Source: Farysia itapuensis (lineage: Eukaryota > Basidiomycota > Ustilaginomycetes > Ustilaginales > Ustilaginaceae). From it: 64,000 nucleotides of DNA. Positions 11,601 through 21,433 of the stretch are shown piece after piece; positions within the stretch are counted from its first letter, which is position 1; each line of letters begins with the position of its first letter. Position numbers and translations under genes: made by a program. The notes under the pieces were generated by a model. That model saw only the letters and a program-made list of their open reading frames with translations, made no database searches and was not told the DNA's origin. The stretch is taken from NCBI GenBank assembly GCA_023212645.1, contig JALBYC010000006.1:554293-618292 (forward strand). The letters are read 5' to 3'.

Positions 11601-12674
11601 GTCAAACATTCCGGGGCGAAAGCACCAGCTAGTCCGCCCGCAACTCGAATCCAGACGATTGCGGGCACGGCGCCAAAAGATATGACAAATACCATCACAA
11701 TCATCGACGATGACGACGACTTACCTTCAACGGCTTCTCCATCGCTTGCAAGGAGAGTCGCAGCGGTGAACGCGGCGAAGAAGACAGCTTCGGCCTCAGG
11801 CAGCAAAGGATCCGCAAAGAGGGCAGCGTCCACTACCAGTCAGACCGCGCCGTCTCCCTCTGTGTCGAGAAGCGCAGCAGCCGCAGCACGTGCTACCGAC
11901 ACGCTGGTCAAGAATGGCTTGCTGCCATCCGGTTCTGAAGTCGGAGATGCGGCCAAACTTCCCGAGGTGGTCGAGTCGAGCACGTCAATCAATGGCTCGT
12001 CTGTGCCAGAAAGTGAACCTGCTTTGGAACGCGACAGATATGGTGGATCTGGAACGGATGCTGACCCCGGTCATGCCAGCCTCCTATCACGCGCCTCGCC
12101 GAGCGTGGTCGCTCATACTGCTGCGACCGCTCCCGTGACTTCTCCTGCCACAGTACCGGCAAACTCGCGCGACCGCTTGAGCGCGACAGCTTCAGTCTCG
12201 CCCGCGCCGAACGGTACCTCTGGACCACTTGTATCTAGTCTTTCTTCTCTCGACTCGAAGAGCCTCAAGATCTTGACTGAGATTCTCGGCATTTTCAGCA
12301 AGGACGTTAATCAGCGCGGATCAGATCGGCATGCTGAAGTCATCCGCAACGTGGACAAGAGCGATGCAAAGCACGAAGAGGTTCTCCGAGAAATTCGAGA
12401 ATATCGGGCCGATCAACAACGGCTCATGCAAACGATGCAACAGCTGCTGCAAAGTCAGAGGGATGCCCAAACTCGCGATGACGAACGCCACAAACAGATG
12501 GCAGCGCAGATCGCAGAGCTGCAGGACGCAATTGGTGACCTGACGGGTGATGTGACACGAGCTGCTCAAGCTCGCGTCGAGATAGAAACGCGCACGATAA
12601 ACTCCGGCTCGGCCAAAGCCCTAAACGATCCCAACACATATCTTCACCGCACGAGCAATGTCCGTTCAAAGTAA
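8625..12674 (+). CDS. JmjC-domain protein with apparently lost iron ligands, plus zinc-finger region
   Basis: A single-exon protein of 1349 residues. Residues 1-340 are disordered and start with a Gln run. A globular part begins near 345 (LSYDELMRSNRFERVE). The JmjC-like fold spans about 480-640: YFGSGNTFAPLRRELC, then GSVWIITKSE, VGDLVLIPSGATRQVIN and MKVAWSRSTIDTLE. The family members I remember have H-x-D in place of R511-R512-E513 and His in place of R594, so all three metal ligands appear substituted and the protein is probably not a demethylase. Two Cys/His clusters follow: about 706-740 (CDFCGADVLLSYLECPDGH) and 820-850 (CKMCNTLVSKTTGYKC, then CHAWFCFGC). A disordered stretch follows, and a predicted coiled coil lies near 1215-1310. 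A chromatin scaffold role is inference. Confidence 0.75.
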   Translation: MLPVTSAVPQQHKQQQQQQHKTTPAAAADSSHPRTSPLNHSSSIGLPYFSSISHSIAASSPRISQDLPSAKPANNSQTLFTGSSLSPSRTVAVASNGSPRDPAQSMNQRGVHATPHATQDPRRPHTTSSFSVTQDPRRLGAQTKYTATAEPQQPRTEEQPSITGNVEGSGDRQPLVSEGTKQVAATSVKDAQVLHAASRPNPAEGTARLDRASSPREDLQPISAKSSVTQDLAIVNPTSQETQHTTASKEPSSSEKLDHVRAATQLTTPTTGTSSPNPPSKAVRIKLKVPAQVSSDSPRGGDQNQHAPATAASVPSKSDSFGKATSSTPKLTGSSVTPDFSTLSYDELMRSNRFERVERISVLSTPPEQLSQYISESVEENGLPIVLTDLHKSPSWDADLFRPGTYERSFPEVSQPLQVRNLTDWRDRTMTVLELLNHCRERKSYGTADKERLYGRDLVCPYAWQSKIASLLHPRLVYHGEEDVASSLNAETRVETQMCYFGSGNTFAPLRRELCSSFGQNLMVWSDAGAGSVWIITKSEYSDQMDDFIRSSGGDPDAECFTVHPDSLQDLPFPIFCCMQQVGDLVLIPSGATRQVINLHGRTMKVAWSRSTIDTLETALHVDLPEYQRVCRKETYRVKAVVEATLKKLVKSLQDPATMSDEDAIVELLFDLRRVLYMYDQILSDEYVPDWREHKLEGDMDSYVECDFCGADVLLSYLECPDGHTLCALCYCQGRLCPCNDSLALRPRQLYLPFDKRLELRNAAASLIKKHGETDSDQPPVEIINEREVKKTSWPHSFMAACRLYNLRLSVKSTPRMGVCKMCNTLVSKTTGYKCKPCHAWFCFGCLLHRTYIHPVHVLAQSNAGQFHNYHESASTKDYTEWKENPTVYFIEAQVHFALIEAAITRTSCVPLNLECVMGFLDTSPEHPYGYSGTLGRTLDDLAKNNKAGKRTLDATESPSSSPLPTSTPSKRAKLMPGNVAVSSPPKPTRSEVKHSGAKAPASPPATRIQTIAGTAPKDMTNTITIIDDDDDLPSTASPSLARRVAAVNAAKKTASASGSKGSAKRAASTTSQTAPSPSVSRSAAAAARATDTLVKNGLLPSGSEVGDAAKLPEVVESSTSINGSSVPESEPALERDRYGGSGTDADPGHASLLSRASPSVVAHTAATAPVTSPATVPANSRDRLSATASVSPAPNGTSGPLVSSLSSLDSKSLKILTEILGIFSKDVNQRGSDRHAEVIRNVDKSDAKHEEVLREIREYRADQQRLMQTMQQLLQSQRDAQTRDDERHKQMAAQIAELQDAIGDLTGDVTRAAQARVEIETRTINSGSAKALNDPNTYLHRTSNVRSK

Positions 12675-12766
12675 TTCACACCACCACTCGCAAAGCATTT
12701 CTCCCGCAAATAAACACGTTTCATCAGGTGAAATTACGACGTGTGGCTGTCACTGAGACTCGACTC

Positions 12767-13852
12767 TTAGAATTTGTAGGCCAGCTTCTCAGCGGAGACT
12801 TTTCCATCTTGCAGGTACTGAAGTCCTTCGGGCACGCCTTTTAGACCTCCAGACATGGACTTGATCTTGTTGCCTTTGATCAGACCTTGTTTGAAGAGGG
12901 TGTAGTAGTGGCCTCGGTCGCCGTTTAGCCACTGTTTGAGGAAAGCAGAGTCGGTGTTCACCTTGTCTTGCGTGAACTCGGCTTTGCCGTAGGCAAAAGG
13001 TTTGCCGAGAGCCGTGTAGATGAGTGTATGCACAATTTCGACCTCGCCTTTGCGCAGGGCAATTGCCTCATCGTCCGGCTTGAGCAGGACCACAACTTTT
13101 CCGCCCTTGGTACCGAGCGACTTGACACACAGTTGCTGCGTGCCATTTTCAGAGATGCAGTCCAGTGCCTTGCTCAGGTTGGGGTATTTCGAGGCGATCT
13201 TTTCCGGCGTGGCGGCATCGCTGTAGTCAAAGGTGTCGTAGGCACCGAGTTCCTTGAGGAAGGCGTGGTTCTTGGGGCTAGCGGTCGTGATGACCTTGTA
13301 TCCGGCAGCGTGACCGAGCTGCACAGCCCACTGGCCGACGCTCGTACTGCCGGCCCAAACGAGAAGCTCAGGGGAGCTCTCGTCGACCTTTGCGGCTCCC
13401 TTAGTAAAGTCGGGAATAGGAATTTCCAAGCGGTGGAACAGGGCTTGGGTGGCTGTCTCGCCGCCAATACCAAGCGAGCTGGCCACTTCGTCGCTGACAT
13501 TGTCTGGCACAGTGGCAACTAGCTCGCTGTTGGTCTTGATGTACTCGGCAAAAGAGCCTCGATCCTCGTACTTGGATCCGTGCACAAAGCCAGCGACACG
13601 ATCACCCTTCTTGAGGTTCTTGTTCTTGACGTTGGCTCCGAGCTGTTCAACAATGCCGCAGAAGTCGCAACCGACAATAACCCCAGGAGGCGACATGAAA
13701 GCAATGTGCTTCCAGTCTGTAGGGTTGAGAGTCACCGCAAGTGTCTTGATGAGGATGTCATCGTCTTCGAGCGCAGGGACAGGGATCTCCTTAACCTCTG
13801 CTTTCTTGTCTCCGACAGTGACGAGTGCTTGCATGGTTGATTTGCTTGACAT
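12767..13852 (-). CDS. MDR-superfamily oxidoreductase (ToxD-like / trans-enoyl reductase-like)
   Basis: A 361-residue medium-chain dehydrogenase/reductase. The GroES-like domain has PVPALEDDDILIKTLAVTLNPTDWKH and VIVGCDFCGIVEQLG. The NADPH-binding Rossmann domain has LVWAGSTSVGQWAVQLGHAAGYKVITTAS. The usual structural and catalytic zinc ligands of alcohol dehydrogenases are absent, as in the ToxD-like and polyketide trans-enoyl reductase branch. The frame is open back to 14104, but those 84 extra residues do not look conserved and MSSKSTMQALVT at 13852 is the natural start. The substrate is unknown. No polyketide synthase is nearby, so a biosynthetic role is not supported. The stop codons of this gene and the JmjC gene are 92 nt apart and convergent. 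Confidence 0.85.
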   Translation of the reverse strand: MSSKSTMQALVTVGDKKAEVKEIPVPALEDDDILIKTLAVTLNPTDWKHIAFMSPPGVIVGCDFCGIVEQLGANVKNKNLKKGDRVAGFVHGSKYEDRGSFAEYIKTNSELVATVPDNVSDEVASSLGIGGETATQALFHRLEIPIPDFTKGAAKVDESSPELLVWAGSTSVGQWAVQLGHAAGYKVITTASPKNHAFLKELGAYDTFDYSDAATPEKIASKYPNLSKALDCISENGTQQLCVKSLGTKGGKVVVLLKPDDEAIALRKGEVEIVHTLIYTALGKPFAYGKAEFTQDKVNTDSAFLKQWLNGDRGHYYTLFKQGLIKGNKIKSMSGGLKGVPEGLQYLQDGKVSAEKLAYKF

Positions 13853-14445
13853 ATCTGATAAAAGATGATGGCTGGGAAGAAAGCGGGCAAACGCAAAAGC
13901 CGGTGGAGGAGCTATTGTTCGGTCAGGTCGGTCGGGGATATATTGCCGAACGCACGGGCGGATCAAATCGGGGCGCCCGATTTTCATTTCACTGCTTCCG
14001 TGTCGACTTACTCGGCGATAAGCACAAGGGGCTGCAGATGGCGCAAGAAAGCACATGTCCATAGTTCCAACCAGCTGGTCGGCAAGTGGCCTGTAGCCGA
14101 GCATAAGAAACTGTGAAAGAAAGGAAACGTTATTTGACTTCGGAAGGGCCGGCAGCCCGATGGCAGATCAGATGCCAGTTAGGCTCGCGCCGAGCGCAAA
14201 GAGCCAAGGACGGGAAATCGAGGAATCGGCAGATCCGAATCTGTGTTGCTTTCGGCACATGGGCCCTGGACCTCGTCACCTTTGTCTTCCTAGCCATCTT
14301 CTGCAGAGCCGCACTGTCGGCATTGCCAATGATCAGCATTCGGCACAGCATTTCATCTGCTGAGATCTGTCTCTGATCAGAAGGCACTATTCTGCCGTCG
14401 TGGAGGTGCAACCTTTTGGGTTTTGACAGCGCCGGTAGCCTGGCC
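13853..14445. other. Divergent promoter region, oxidoreductase and SCAP genes
   Basis: The 593 nt between the oxidoreductase start and the SCAP start should contain both promoters. A direct SREBP site (ATCACSCCAC-like) was not found by eye. No separate gene is visible. Confidence 0.4.
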
Positions 14446-17400
14446 ATGTCGAATCCAGGCGCATATGTTCCGCCGCGTCAAGGCAGACAGCCGCGTCGCT
14501 CCAGTGCGGGCTCAGCAATAACCCTTCCCGTATTCAGACGTCTACGCGTCCGTGGAGAGGCGCTCTTCCGCCGACATGGACGATGGATCTCACGGCATCA
14601 GATCCGCACGTTGCTGCTCTGCTCTCTGGTCATCACGTCCCTCTTCTACCCAGCCGTGGGAATCTACTTCTGGGCGTCAAAGGGCGGACCAGGCGTTGCC
14701 AAGGGGGACGCAAAGAGTGTATGGAGATCGCTCAGCACTCCGTTCATGGACTCGTTCGCTAGCTCTGGACGCAGACATGTCAACAGTCTCAGTGATTTAC
14801 GGATGATCTGGGACGACGCCCGTGACCTCCGTGCTTTGGATGCCAGAGATACAGAAGCCCTGTCAAGCATAGAAGTAGAGCAAGCGTCTGCCGCATCTAC
14901 CAAGGGTGCCCAGTCATCTTATTCCAGACCACGATGTCAGAGTCTTCGAGTGGAACATGTCTTTGTGACAACAGACGATGTCATGTCTGGTCAAGGACAT
15001 CGCTTTGGCGTACTCGATCAACGCATTCTCCACTCCGCGCTCCAGCTCCAGAATCTCATCTCAGCCGAAGCAAACAAGCAGCAGCAGGAAGAAGATACTC
15101 CTGAGCCGCGTTGTGTAGTGACCCGAGCCTCCTTTCCTGGCCGAAAGGAGATTACATCCGACGCCTGTCTCGTACTATCGCCTCTGGACTTTTGGAACCT
15201 CGACGCCGATACAATATCGGCAGACGAAGACCCTGCTGCTACTATTGCGCAGTCCACTCGGAACCACACCCTCCTCGGCGTTCCCCTGTCGGTCCCAACA
15301 ACGTTAGCTGGGAGGTGGCATCTATTTAAAAGACTTCCACGAGCCGAATATCTCGCCTTTACCTTTTTCCTACACGATCCGGACAACGTTGCCTGTCTCA
15401 GTCCTCGGCAAAGACTGTCCGTAGCATCGGCAATCTCGTCCACAGAAGACACAGTCTCGTCAAGTCACGCAGCATGGCTTGCCATGCTTCAAAACCTCAC
15501 TGGGCGGCACGTTAAACTTCTTCCCTCCCAGCAGAACATTTCTCATGAGCTCAATCTGCAGTTCGTCCCATACCGATACTCTTCCGGCAATACGGTCAGC
15601 CAGCTTCTACTCTTCACGGCCTACATGCTCGCCGTCGTCTACATTTCACGGAACCTGGCAAATTTGCGCAAAGTGCATTCACGCTTTGGTCTGGCATTCA
15701 CCGGCACGACTCAACTGCTCATCAGTATGATTATGAGTGTCAGCATCTGCGCTCTTCTTGGCATTCGCCTCAGCTTTGTACCATGGGAGCTCTTGCCGTT
15801 CGTGATTGTCGTTGTGGGCTCCGAGAACATGTTCACGCTCACAAAGGCCATCATAGACACACCAATATCCTTGCCAGTCTCGTCTCGAATCGCACACGGA
15901 CTTAGTCAGGTGGGGGTCTCCACCACCCTGACCACCCTCGCTGACATCCTACTGCTCTCCGTTATTGCCTTCACCATTGGCGTGAAAGCAGTCCGGGAAT
16001 TCTGCATTTTTGCCATCTTCTCGCTGATGATGGACTGGTTTCTTCAGATGACACTTTTCGTGACCGTGCTCAGTATCGATATGCAGAGGCTTGAACTTGC
16101 AGATCTTCTAACCCAAGGTACTCGACAGCACAAGAAGACAGATTCCGAAGATAGCACCAAGAGTACCAGCGATCGAAGTCCGAACGTTGTCAAGTCCCAC
16201 TCCGTCCCTGGCAACACCTTTACCTCGGTATTGAAGGCGTTATGGGGAGCAAGAACTGCGCGCACCGCGAGTCTCACTCTCATCCTTGTCTACATGAGCG
16301 GGCTTTATCTGTACTACGGCACCGGCTATCCTCGCCAGCAACACGATTCATTTGTCTTGGCAGAGGACTGGAACAGACCATTGTCACAGCAGTCTGTAGA
16401 GTCTGCCTCCTTTGATCCCTTTGCTCATCTCGATCAGTCACATGCGCCTCTTCCTTGGTGGACGTCTTCGCCCAGCGCCGACCTCTGGAACTCGCTCAAT
16501 CCACTTGGAGCGCGGGAGCTCAAGATCACTGTAGAGCCATGGACAATCCTGTCTTTGAAGACTTTGACTTCAGCTCAGGCACCTCCTACCACCACCTCCT
16601 TTGCTGGCTGGGCCTTGTTTCGGCCTCGTATTCGCGCAGTGATTTGGTTTGCCAAGCTGGTAGTGCTGCCAATCGCAGGCACCACGGCACTACTGTGGAT
16701 GCTACTGCTGTATCTACTCAAAGATACCGAGCTGCTTGATGCACAACGAGACAAGACAGAAGCTGGTCCTTCAGGCGACGAAGCTGCTGTGCGATCATCC
16801 ATCGACTCTGTCATTCCGTCGCGAGTCTCACTCCTTGCAAACGCTCACAAATCCGATATTGAGCTTTTGACACAGGATGGCGGGGTCATCGCAACAGTCG
16901 ACACGATCGGCATGCTGCAGCTATGGCGGGTTGGAGACCGAACTTCGAATCTCGAAGCCTTGAATTCTTCCACCAGGGTCAGCGACATTGTTCACGGACA
17001 GGTAGCGCATCCGGCGGCTTTAAGCTCGCTGGTCCTAAACTCGAAAGACGGATGGATCGCACTAGGGTTCGCATCTGGGTCGGTCTCTTTTGTCAAGACG
17101 GATGACTTTCAGCTGTTGTGGGAGGCAGTGCCTGTTTCCGGTCCGGGTTCTGTCGTCTACCTTACACTGCAACGCTCGACAAGTGCAAGCGAGACCGTCG
17201 TACTTTCATGCCATCGCAACGGATCAGTGCATGCTTGGCGTTACTCCCAGAAGCAAACAATGCAATGCAAAGCCGGCGATGTTTCTGGCAGGGCTAGCCC
17301 ATCTGCTGTCTGGCGGTTCTTTTCTGTTGCCTCTCATGGCGAAGAAGATGACGCCAGACGAGGCACTTTGATAGGCTGCGCGTCATCCGATGGAGAATTC

Positions 17401-18522
17401 GAGTTGATCGAAGTTCAAGGACAAGGTGACTTACTCGACACCGTTTTCCGGCTGCCTCTGGAGCGGAGCGGACATGTGCGTTCGGCGCTACTCTGCGATT
17501 CCACCAGCAAATCGGAGCAGTCGTCCGACGGTAAATCTATTCTGCTTGGATTCACAGACGGAGCATTGCGTCACTTTGACCTAGACACCCGAGAGGTGCT
17601 TAGTACGCTGCATCTCGACGACGGAGCCGTCACCGATATCAAGACAACTGGAAGCGAGGACGAGAATACGTTGGTATTTGTGGTGCAGACGAGCACGAAA
17701 GTATCGCTTGTAATCATCGCCAGTGGCAATGTAGTGGTGGAGGCATCAGGATTGAACGGTATCAGTGCTGGTTCGTCCATACGTATCAGAACGCCCAATG
17801 GCTCGCGTATGAACGCTGCCAATTTCTGGGCTGGCGGATCAGCTCCTCCCAGTCCTTCTTCTGAGATAGGAAACCCTCTATCTTACCCAATGTCGTCTCA
17901 CGGCAGCGCCTCTCGACTCCGACGGACAAGTGCGTATGCACGGGACCGCAGTAGTAGCACTGCAACGATTTCGGAGACTGCCAATCTCAGCACGCACAAC
18001 AGTCTGAACGGAGAGCTGTATCAAGGAGGTAATTCGCTGTCCACCCCGACTATTCGGATCGATGGGCGTCAAACAAGGCTGCTGGGATGGATTCGCTGTC
18101 AGCGTGGAGGCTGCTATGTCGGCGAAGGTAACTCATGCCTAATCGGCGTGAGCAGATCCAAAAGAGCCATCCCAAATTATTCAATGGATTCCAACAACGA
18201 CATGGATGCGATCAATTCGAGTCGATGGGAGTACTGGACTCTCAACCTGCGCGAAGAACTCGTACTTGGTCGCAGCGGCGAGCTGGTGGTCCCCCGACAT
18301 GCCCTCCTGCTCAACACATTCCAGCATGATGTTGACACATCACAGCATGGTCCGTCAGTGAGACCACAAATTCGCTTTGCAAATGGCACAGCAGGGTCAC
18401 TTGCATTTACACGCCTTCATCCTCTGCTGGGCTTCAGTCGACGTAGCGGACGAAAGGTATCCTTACTCTTCGGCTTCGGAGGGTCCATCGGGATCGTGCA
18501 GCATTGCCCTGATCCGATCTAG
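14446..18522 (+). CDS. SCAP: SREBP cleavage-activating protein homologue (SCAP/Scp1)
   Basis: SCAP is the ER sterol sensor that escorts the SREBP transcription factor for cleavage. Using the ATG at 14446 the protein has 1358 residues; an in-frame ATG at 14416 is also possible. A first membrane helix lies near 52-75 (LLLCSLVITSLFYPAVGIYF). A lumenal loop follows to about 380. The sterol-sensing domain occupies about 385-550: QLLLFTAYMLAVVYISRNL, FVPWELLPFVIVVVGSENMF, then VREFCIFAIFSLMMDWFLQM and VLSIDMQRLELADL, which closely parallels animal SCAP. Further helices lie near 610 and 740. The C-terminal 550 residues contain WD40-like repeats (for example GVIATVDTIGMLQLWRVGDR and VVLSCHRNGSVHAWRYS), the SREBP-binding part. 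The gene is intronless. Confidence 0.9.
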   Translation: MSNPGAYVPPRQGRQPRRSSAGSAITLPVFRRLRVRGEALFRRHGRWISRHQIRTLLLCSLVITSLFYPAVGIYFWASKGGPGVAKGDAKSVWRSLSTPFMDSFASSGRRHVNSLSDLRMIWDDARDLRALDARDTEALSSIEVEQASAASTKGAQSSYSRPRCQSLRVEHVFVTTDDVMSGQGHRFGVLDQRILHSALQLQNLISAEANKQQQEEDTPEPRCVVTRASFPGRKEITSDACLVLSPLDFWNLDADTISADEDPAATIAQSTRNHTLLGVPLSVPTTLAGRWHLFKRLPRAEYLAFTFFLHDPDNVACLSPRQRLSVASAISSTEDTVSSSHAAWLAMLQNLTGRHVKLLPSQQNISHELNLQFVPYRYSSGNTVSQLLLFTAYMLAVVYISRNLANLRKVHSRFGLAFTGTTQLLISMIMSVSICALLGIRLSFVPWELLPFVIVVVGSENMFTLTKAIIDTPISLPVSSRIAHGLSQVGVSTTLTTLADILLLSVIAFTIGVKAVREFCIFAIFSLMMDWFLQMTLFVTVLSIDMQRLELADLLTQGTRQHKKTDSEDSTKSTSDRSPNVVKSHSVPGNTFTSVLKALWGARTARTASLTLILVYMSGLYLYYGTGYPRQQHDSFVLAEDWNRPLSQQSVESASFDPFAHLDQSHAPLPWWTSSPSADLWNSLNPLGARELKITVEPWTILSLKTLTSAQAPPTTTSFAGWALFRPRIRAVIWFAKLVVLPIAGTTALLWMLLLYLLKDTELLDAQRDKTEAGPSGDEAAVRSSIDSVIPSRVSLLANAHKSDIELLTQDGGVIATVDTIGMLQLWRVGDRTSNLEALNSSTRVSDIVHGQVAHPAALSSLVLNSKDGWIALGFASGSVSFVKTDDFQLLWEAVPVSGPGSVVYLTLQRSTSASETVVLSCHRNGSVHAWRYSQKQTMQCKAGDVSGRASPSAVWRFFSVASHGEEDDARRGTLIGCASSDGEFELIEVQGQGDLLDTVFRLPLERSGHVRSALLCDSTSKSEQSSDGKSILLGFTDGALRHFDLDTREVLSTLHLDDGAVTDIKTTGSEDENTLVFVVQTSTKVSLVIIASGNVVVEASGLNGISAGSSIRIRTPNGSRMNAANFWAGGSAPPSPSSEIGNPLSYPMSSHGSASRLRRTSAYARDRSSSTATISETANLSTHNSLNGELYQGGNSLSTPTIRIDGRQTRLLGWIRCQRGGCYVGEGNSCLIGVSRSKRAIPNYSMDSNNDMDAINSSRWEYWTLNLREELVLGRSGELVVPRHALLLNTFQHDVDTSQHGPSVRPQIRFANGTAGSLAFTRLHPLLGFSRRSGRKVSLLFGFGGSIGIVQHCPDPI

Positions 18523-19388
18523 CTCTTCGCACATTGTTCTCCTCCTATCTCACGTTACATGTACATTACGGAAAACTCTCATGGACAGGATCTGTCGAGT
18601 ACTGCGCTTTGCTCTTTTTCGGTAAACTCTTTCCTCGTGGTTTTCCTGAGATCGCCGGTTGAGTCTAACTAGTTACCGACGCAGTGTGCGGGGTCTTTGC
18701 TCGTCTGATCATCTTGCTGCCTCGTGGTCGCCATCTAGTACAGCGCGTACGCTGTGCGCTGCGCCGTCGGCCCCCATCGACCCATCGGGTGAGATGCGGG
18801 ACGTGTTAGGTCAGCGGAGATCACGGTCCGGAGTGGAGAAAATTCTAATCGATCGCAGATCACAAGTTGGGCGCGCCCGTTTAGCAGTTGCTGCCGTCAC
18901 GCAGCTTGACCGGACCGGTCCTTCTCGACTCAGACAAAGCACACTTTGGAACCAATTGATCGATGGCCGCCGACTTGAACAAGGTACCAGCAAACTGTAG
19001 CATGGAGAAGATGGGGTTGCGATATGGGCCCGTGCAGGTTGTGTGAATTAGGAAGAAAGTGGAAATTGGAATGTGGAGATTACATATTGAATTGTAGTGG
19101 TTGCGATAGGGATTGCCGAAAATTGGCTGGGCAAAAGTAGAGAGTCACAATAATTACAGTGATGCTGACGCTGACTGTGGTGCACGCCCCCATCTGCACG
19201 CACTGACGTCGTCCAAATCCCAGCGCAAATCGATCTTCTGGCCGATTGTGTTTTGGCTTTTTATTTGGTCGCACCCTTTCCCGGCTTCCACCACACATCT
19301 TCCTTCTTCGCGCATCGCTGTTGCAAGGATTTTCCATTCAGCTCGTGATCGCATACTCTCCCTCGTCTCTCATCTGACTCCGTCCAAG
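18523..19388. other. Intergenic, upstream of GND1
   Basis: This 866-nt stretch separates SCAP from the 6-phosphogluconate dehydrogenase gene, both on the plus strand. The last 100 nt before the GND1 start are C/T-rich, as is common in strongly expressed fungal promoters. No other coding or RNA gene is seen. Confidence 0.5.
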
Positions 19389-21004
19389 ATGTCTTCTGAA
19401 GCTGTGTAAGTTTGTTGACCCGGTCTTGCTTGCAAAAAAAAACAATGTATGCTGACCTTGGTTCTTCTTACTATACTAGTGCTGATATTGGCCTGATCGG
19501 CCTTGCCGTCATGGGCCAGAACTTGATCCTCAACATGAACGGTATGTATTCATTTGCGCAAAATGGGCGAACAAGCGACTGATCATTCTTTTGGCCTACT
19601 CTAGACAAGGGATTCACGGTCTGTGCCTACAACCGAACTACCTCCAAGGTGGACAACTTCCTTGCTAACGAGGCCAAGGGTACCAACGTCGTTGGCGCCA
19701 AGTCGATCGAGGAGTTTGTTTCTAAGCTCAAGCGACCCCGCAAGATGATTCTGCTCGTCAAGGCCGGACCAGCTGTTGATGCTTTCATCGAGCAGCTCGT
19801 GCCCCACCTTGAGAAGGGTGACATCATCATTGACGGCGGTAACTCGCACTACCCCGACTCGATCCGACGAACCAAGGAGCTGGAGGCCAAGGGTCTCCTC
19901 TTTGTCGGCTCTGGTGTTTCCGGTGGTGAGGAGGGTGCCCGTCACGGCCCCTCGCTCATGCCCGGTGGCTCGGACGCTGCTTGGCCCGAGATCAAGGAGA
20001 TTTTCCAAAAGACCGCTGCTCAGTCCGATGGCGAGCCCTGCTGTGACTGGGTCGGTCAGACCGGCGCCGGCCACTACGTCAAGATGGTGCACAACGGTAT
20101 CGAATACGGAGACATGCAGCTCATCTGCGAAGCTTACGACATCCTCAAGAACGGTCTCGGTCTGCCAGAAACCGAGATTGGTGACATCTTTACCAAGTGG
20201 AACACGGGTGTCTTGGACTCGTTCCTGATCGAGATTACCAAGGACATTCTCAAGTACAATGACGAGGATGGCAAGCCTTTGCTTACCAAGATCATGGACT
20301 CGGCTGGACAAAAGGGTACCGGAAAGTGGACTGCCATCAACGCCCTTGACCTTGGCCAGCCCGTGACGCTGATTGGCGAGGCTGTATTTGCCCGATGCCT
20401 CTCGTCGCTCAAGGGAGAGCGAACGCGAGCCTCCAAGATCCTCAGCGGACCCCAGATCAAGCCCTTTGAGGGCAACAAGGAGCAGTTCATTGCTGATCTC
20501 GAGCAGGCTCTATATGCATCCAAGATTGTTTCCTACGCTCAAGGATTCATGCTGATGCGAGAAGCGGCCAAGGAGTACGACTGGAAGCTCAACAACCCCT
20601 CTATTGCACTCATGTGGCGTGGAGGATGCATTATCCGATCCGTCTTCCTCAAGGATATCACCTCTGCCTTCCGCAAGAACCCGGAATTGGAGAACTTGCT
20701 GTTTGACGACTTCTTCAACAAGGCCATTCACAACGCTCAGGAGGGCTGGCGACGAGTGGTGGCACAGGCCATCCTTTGGGGTATCCCCACTCCTGCCTTT
20801 TCGACGGCGCTGGCGTTCTTTGACGGATACCGCCGCGAGGTGCTGCCTGCCAACCTGTTGCAAGCTCAGCGAGACTACTTTGGTGCTCACACCTTCCGTG
20901 TTCTGCCCCAGTACGCCAGCGACAAGCTGCCCGAAGGCCAGGACATCCACATCAACTGGACCGGCCGTGGAGGTAACGTCTCTGCCTCTACCTACCAGGC
21001 ATAA
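19389..21004 (+). CDS. GND1: 6-phosphogluconate dehydrogenase, decarboxylating, three exons
   Basis: The enzyme converts 6-phosphogluconate and NADP+ to ribulose 5-phosphate, CO2 and NADPH in the oxidative pentose phosphate pathway. Exons are 19389-19405 (17 nt), 19480-19541 and 19605-21004. Introns are 74 and 63 nt with GTAAGT/GTATGT donors and TAG acceptors. The product has 492 residues, the normal length. The N-terminal Rossmann motif is ADIGLIGLAVMGQNLILNMN, split by the second intron. Substrate-site motifs include GDIIIDGGNSHYPD, GSGVSGGEEGARHGPSLMPG and the catalytic-lysine segment GAGHYVKMVHNGIEYGDMQL. KGTGKWT and the C-terminal RRDYFGAHTFR-type stretch (here QRDYFGAHTFRVL) complete the match. 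Codon choice is biased, as expected for high expression. Confidence 0.97.
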
Positions 21005-21433
21005 GCACACCTTTGCCCTTTGCCGTCCCTTTGCTGTCTGCAGTGCGAGCTGTGTAATTTCAATTGTGTCCCTCACCGAGTTGATGTTTTTGCGGAACCG
21101 GATTTGAGAGTGTAATCACGAATAAAAAAGGGAGAGAGAGCGGACTTGAAACTGAATCGAGTGAAATTGGGGAATTGTGTGCTTGGCTGAGCTGTTGTAT
21201 TGATATTGACTTATTGAGAGCTGATCGCTCGAGCCCGCTCCTTGCTCCTCCTCATCGTGTGCCCGCTTGTGTGCGTCAGCTCAGCCCGCTTCTCTTACAG
21301 GCCAACGACGGCCACTGCATCATCCATGCTGCTTTGCTGAAAGACGTATAGGGTCCATCACGACGACCTTGCCCAACAGAAGAGCCAGGTGGAAAACAAA
21401 AGCTAGGGCTTCAGCAGCAAGTCTCCAGCCAAC
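21005..21433. other. Intergenic between GND1 and the MYND-protein gene
   Basis: This 429-nt tandem spacer holds the GND1 3' UTR (AATAAA at 21120-21125) and the promoter of the next gene. Nothing else is apparent. Confidence 0.5.

Noticed and set aside
12767..14104. Secondary-metabolite cluster around the ToxD-like oxidoreductase
   Set aside because: No polyketide synthase, NRPS or tailoring genes are adjacent; neighbours are a chromatin protein and SCAP.
19601..20311. 236-codon reverse frame over GND1
   Set aside because: Antisense shadow of a codon-biased enzyme gene.
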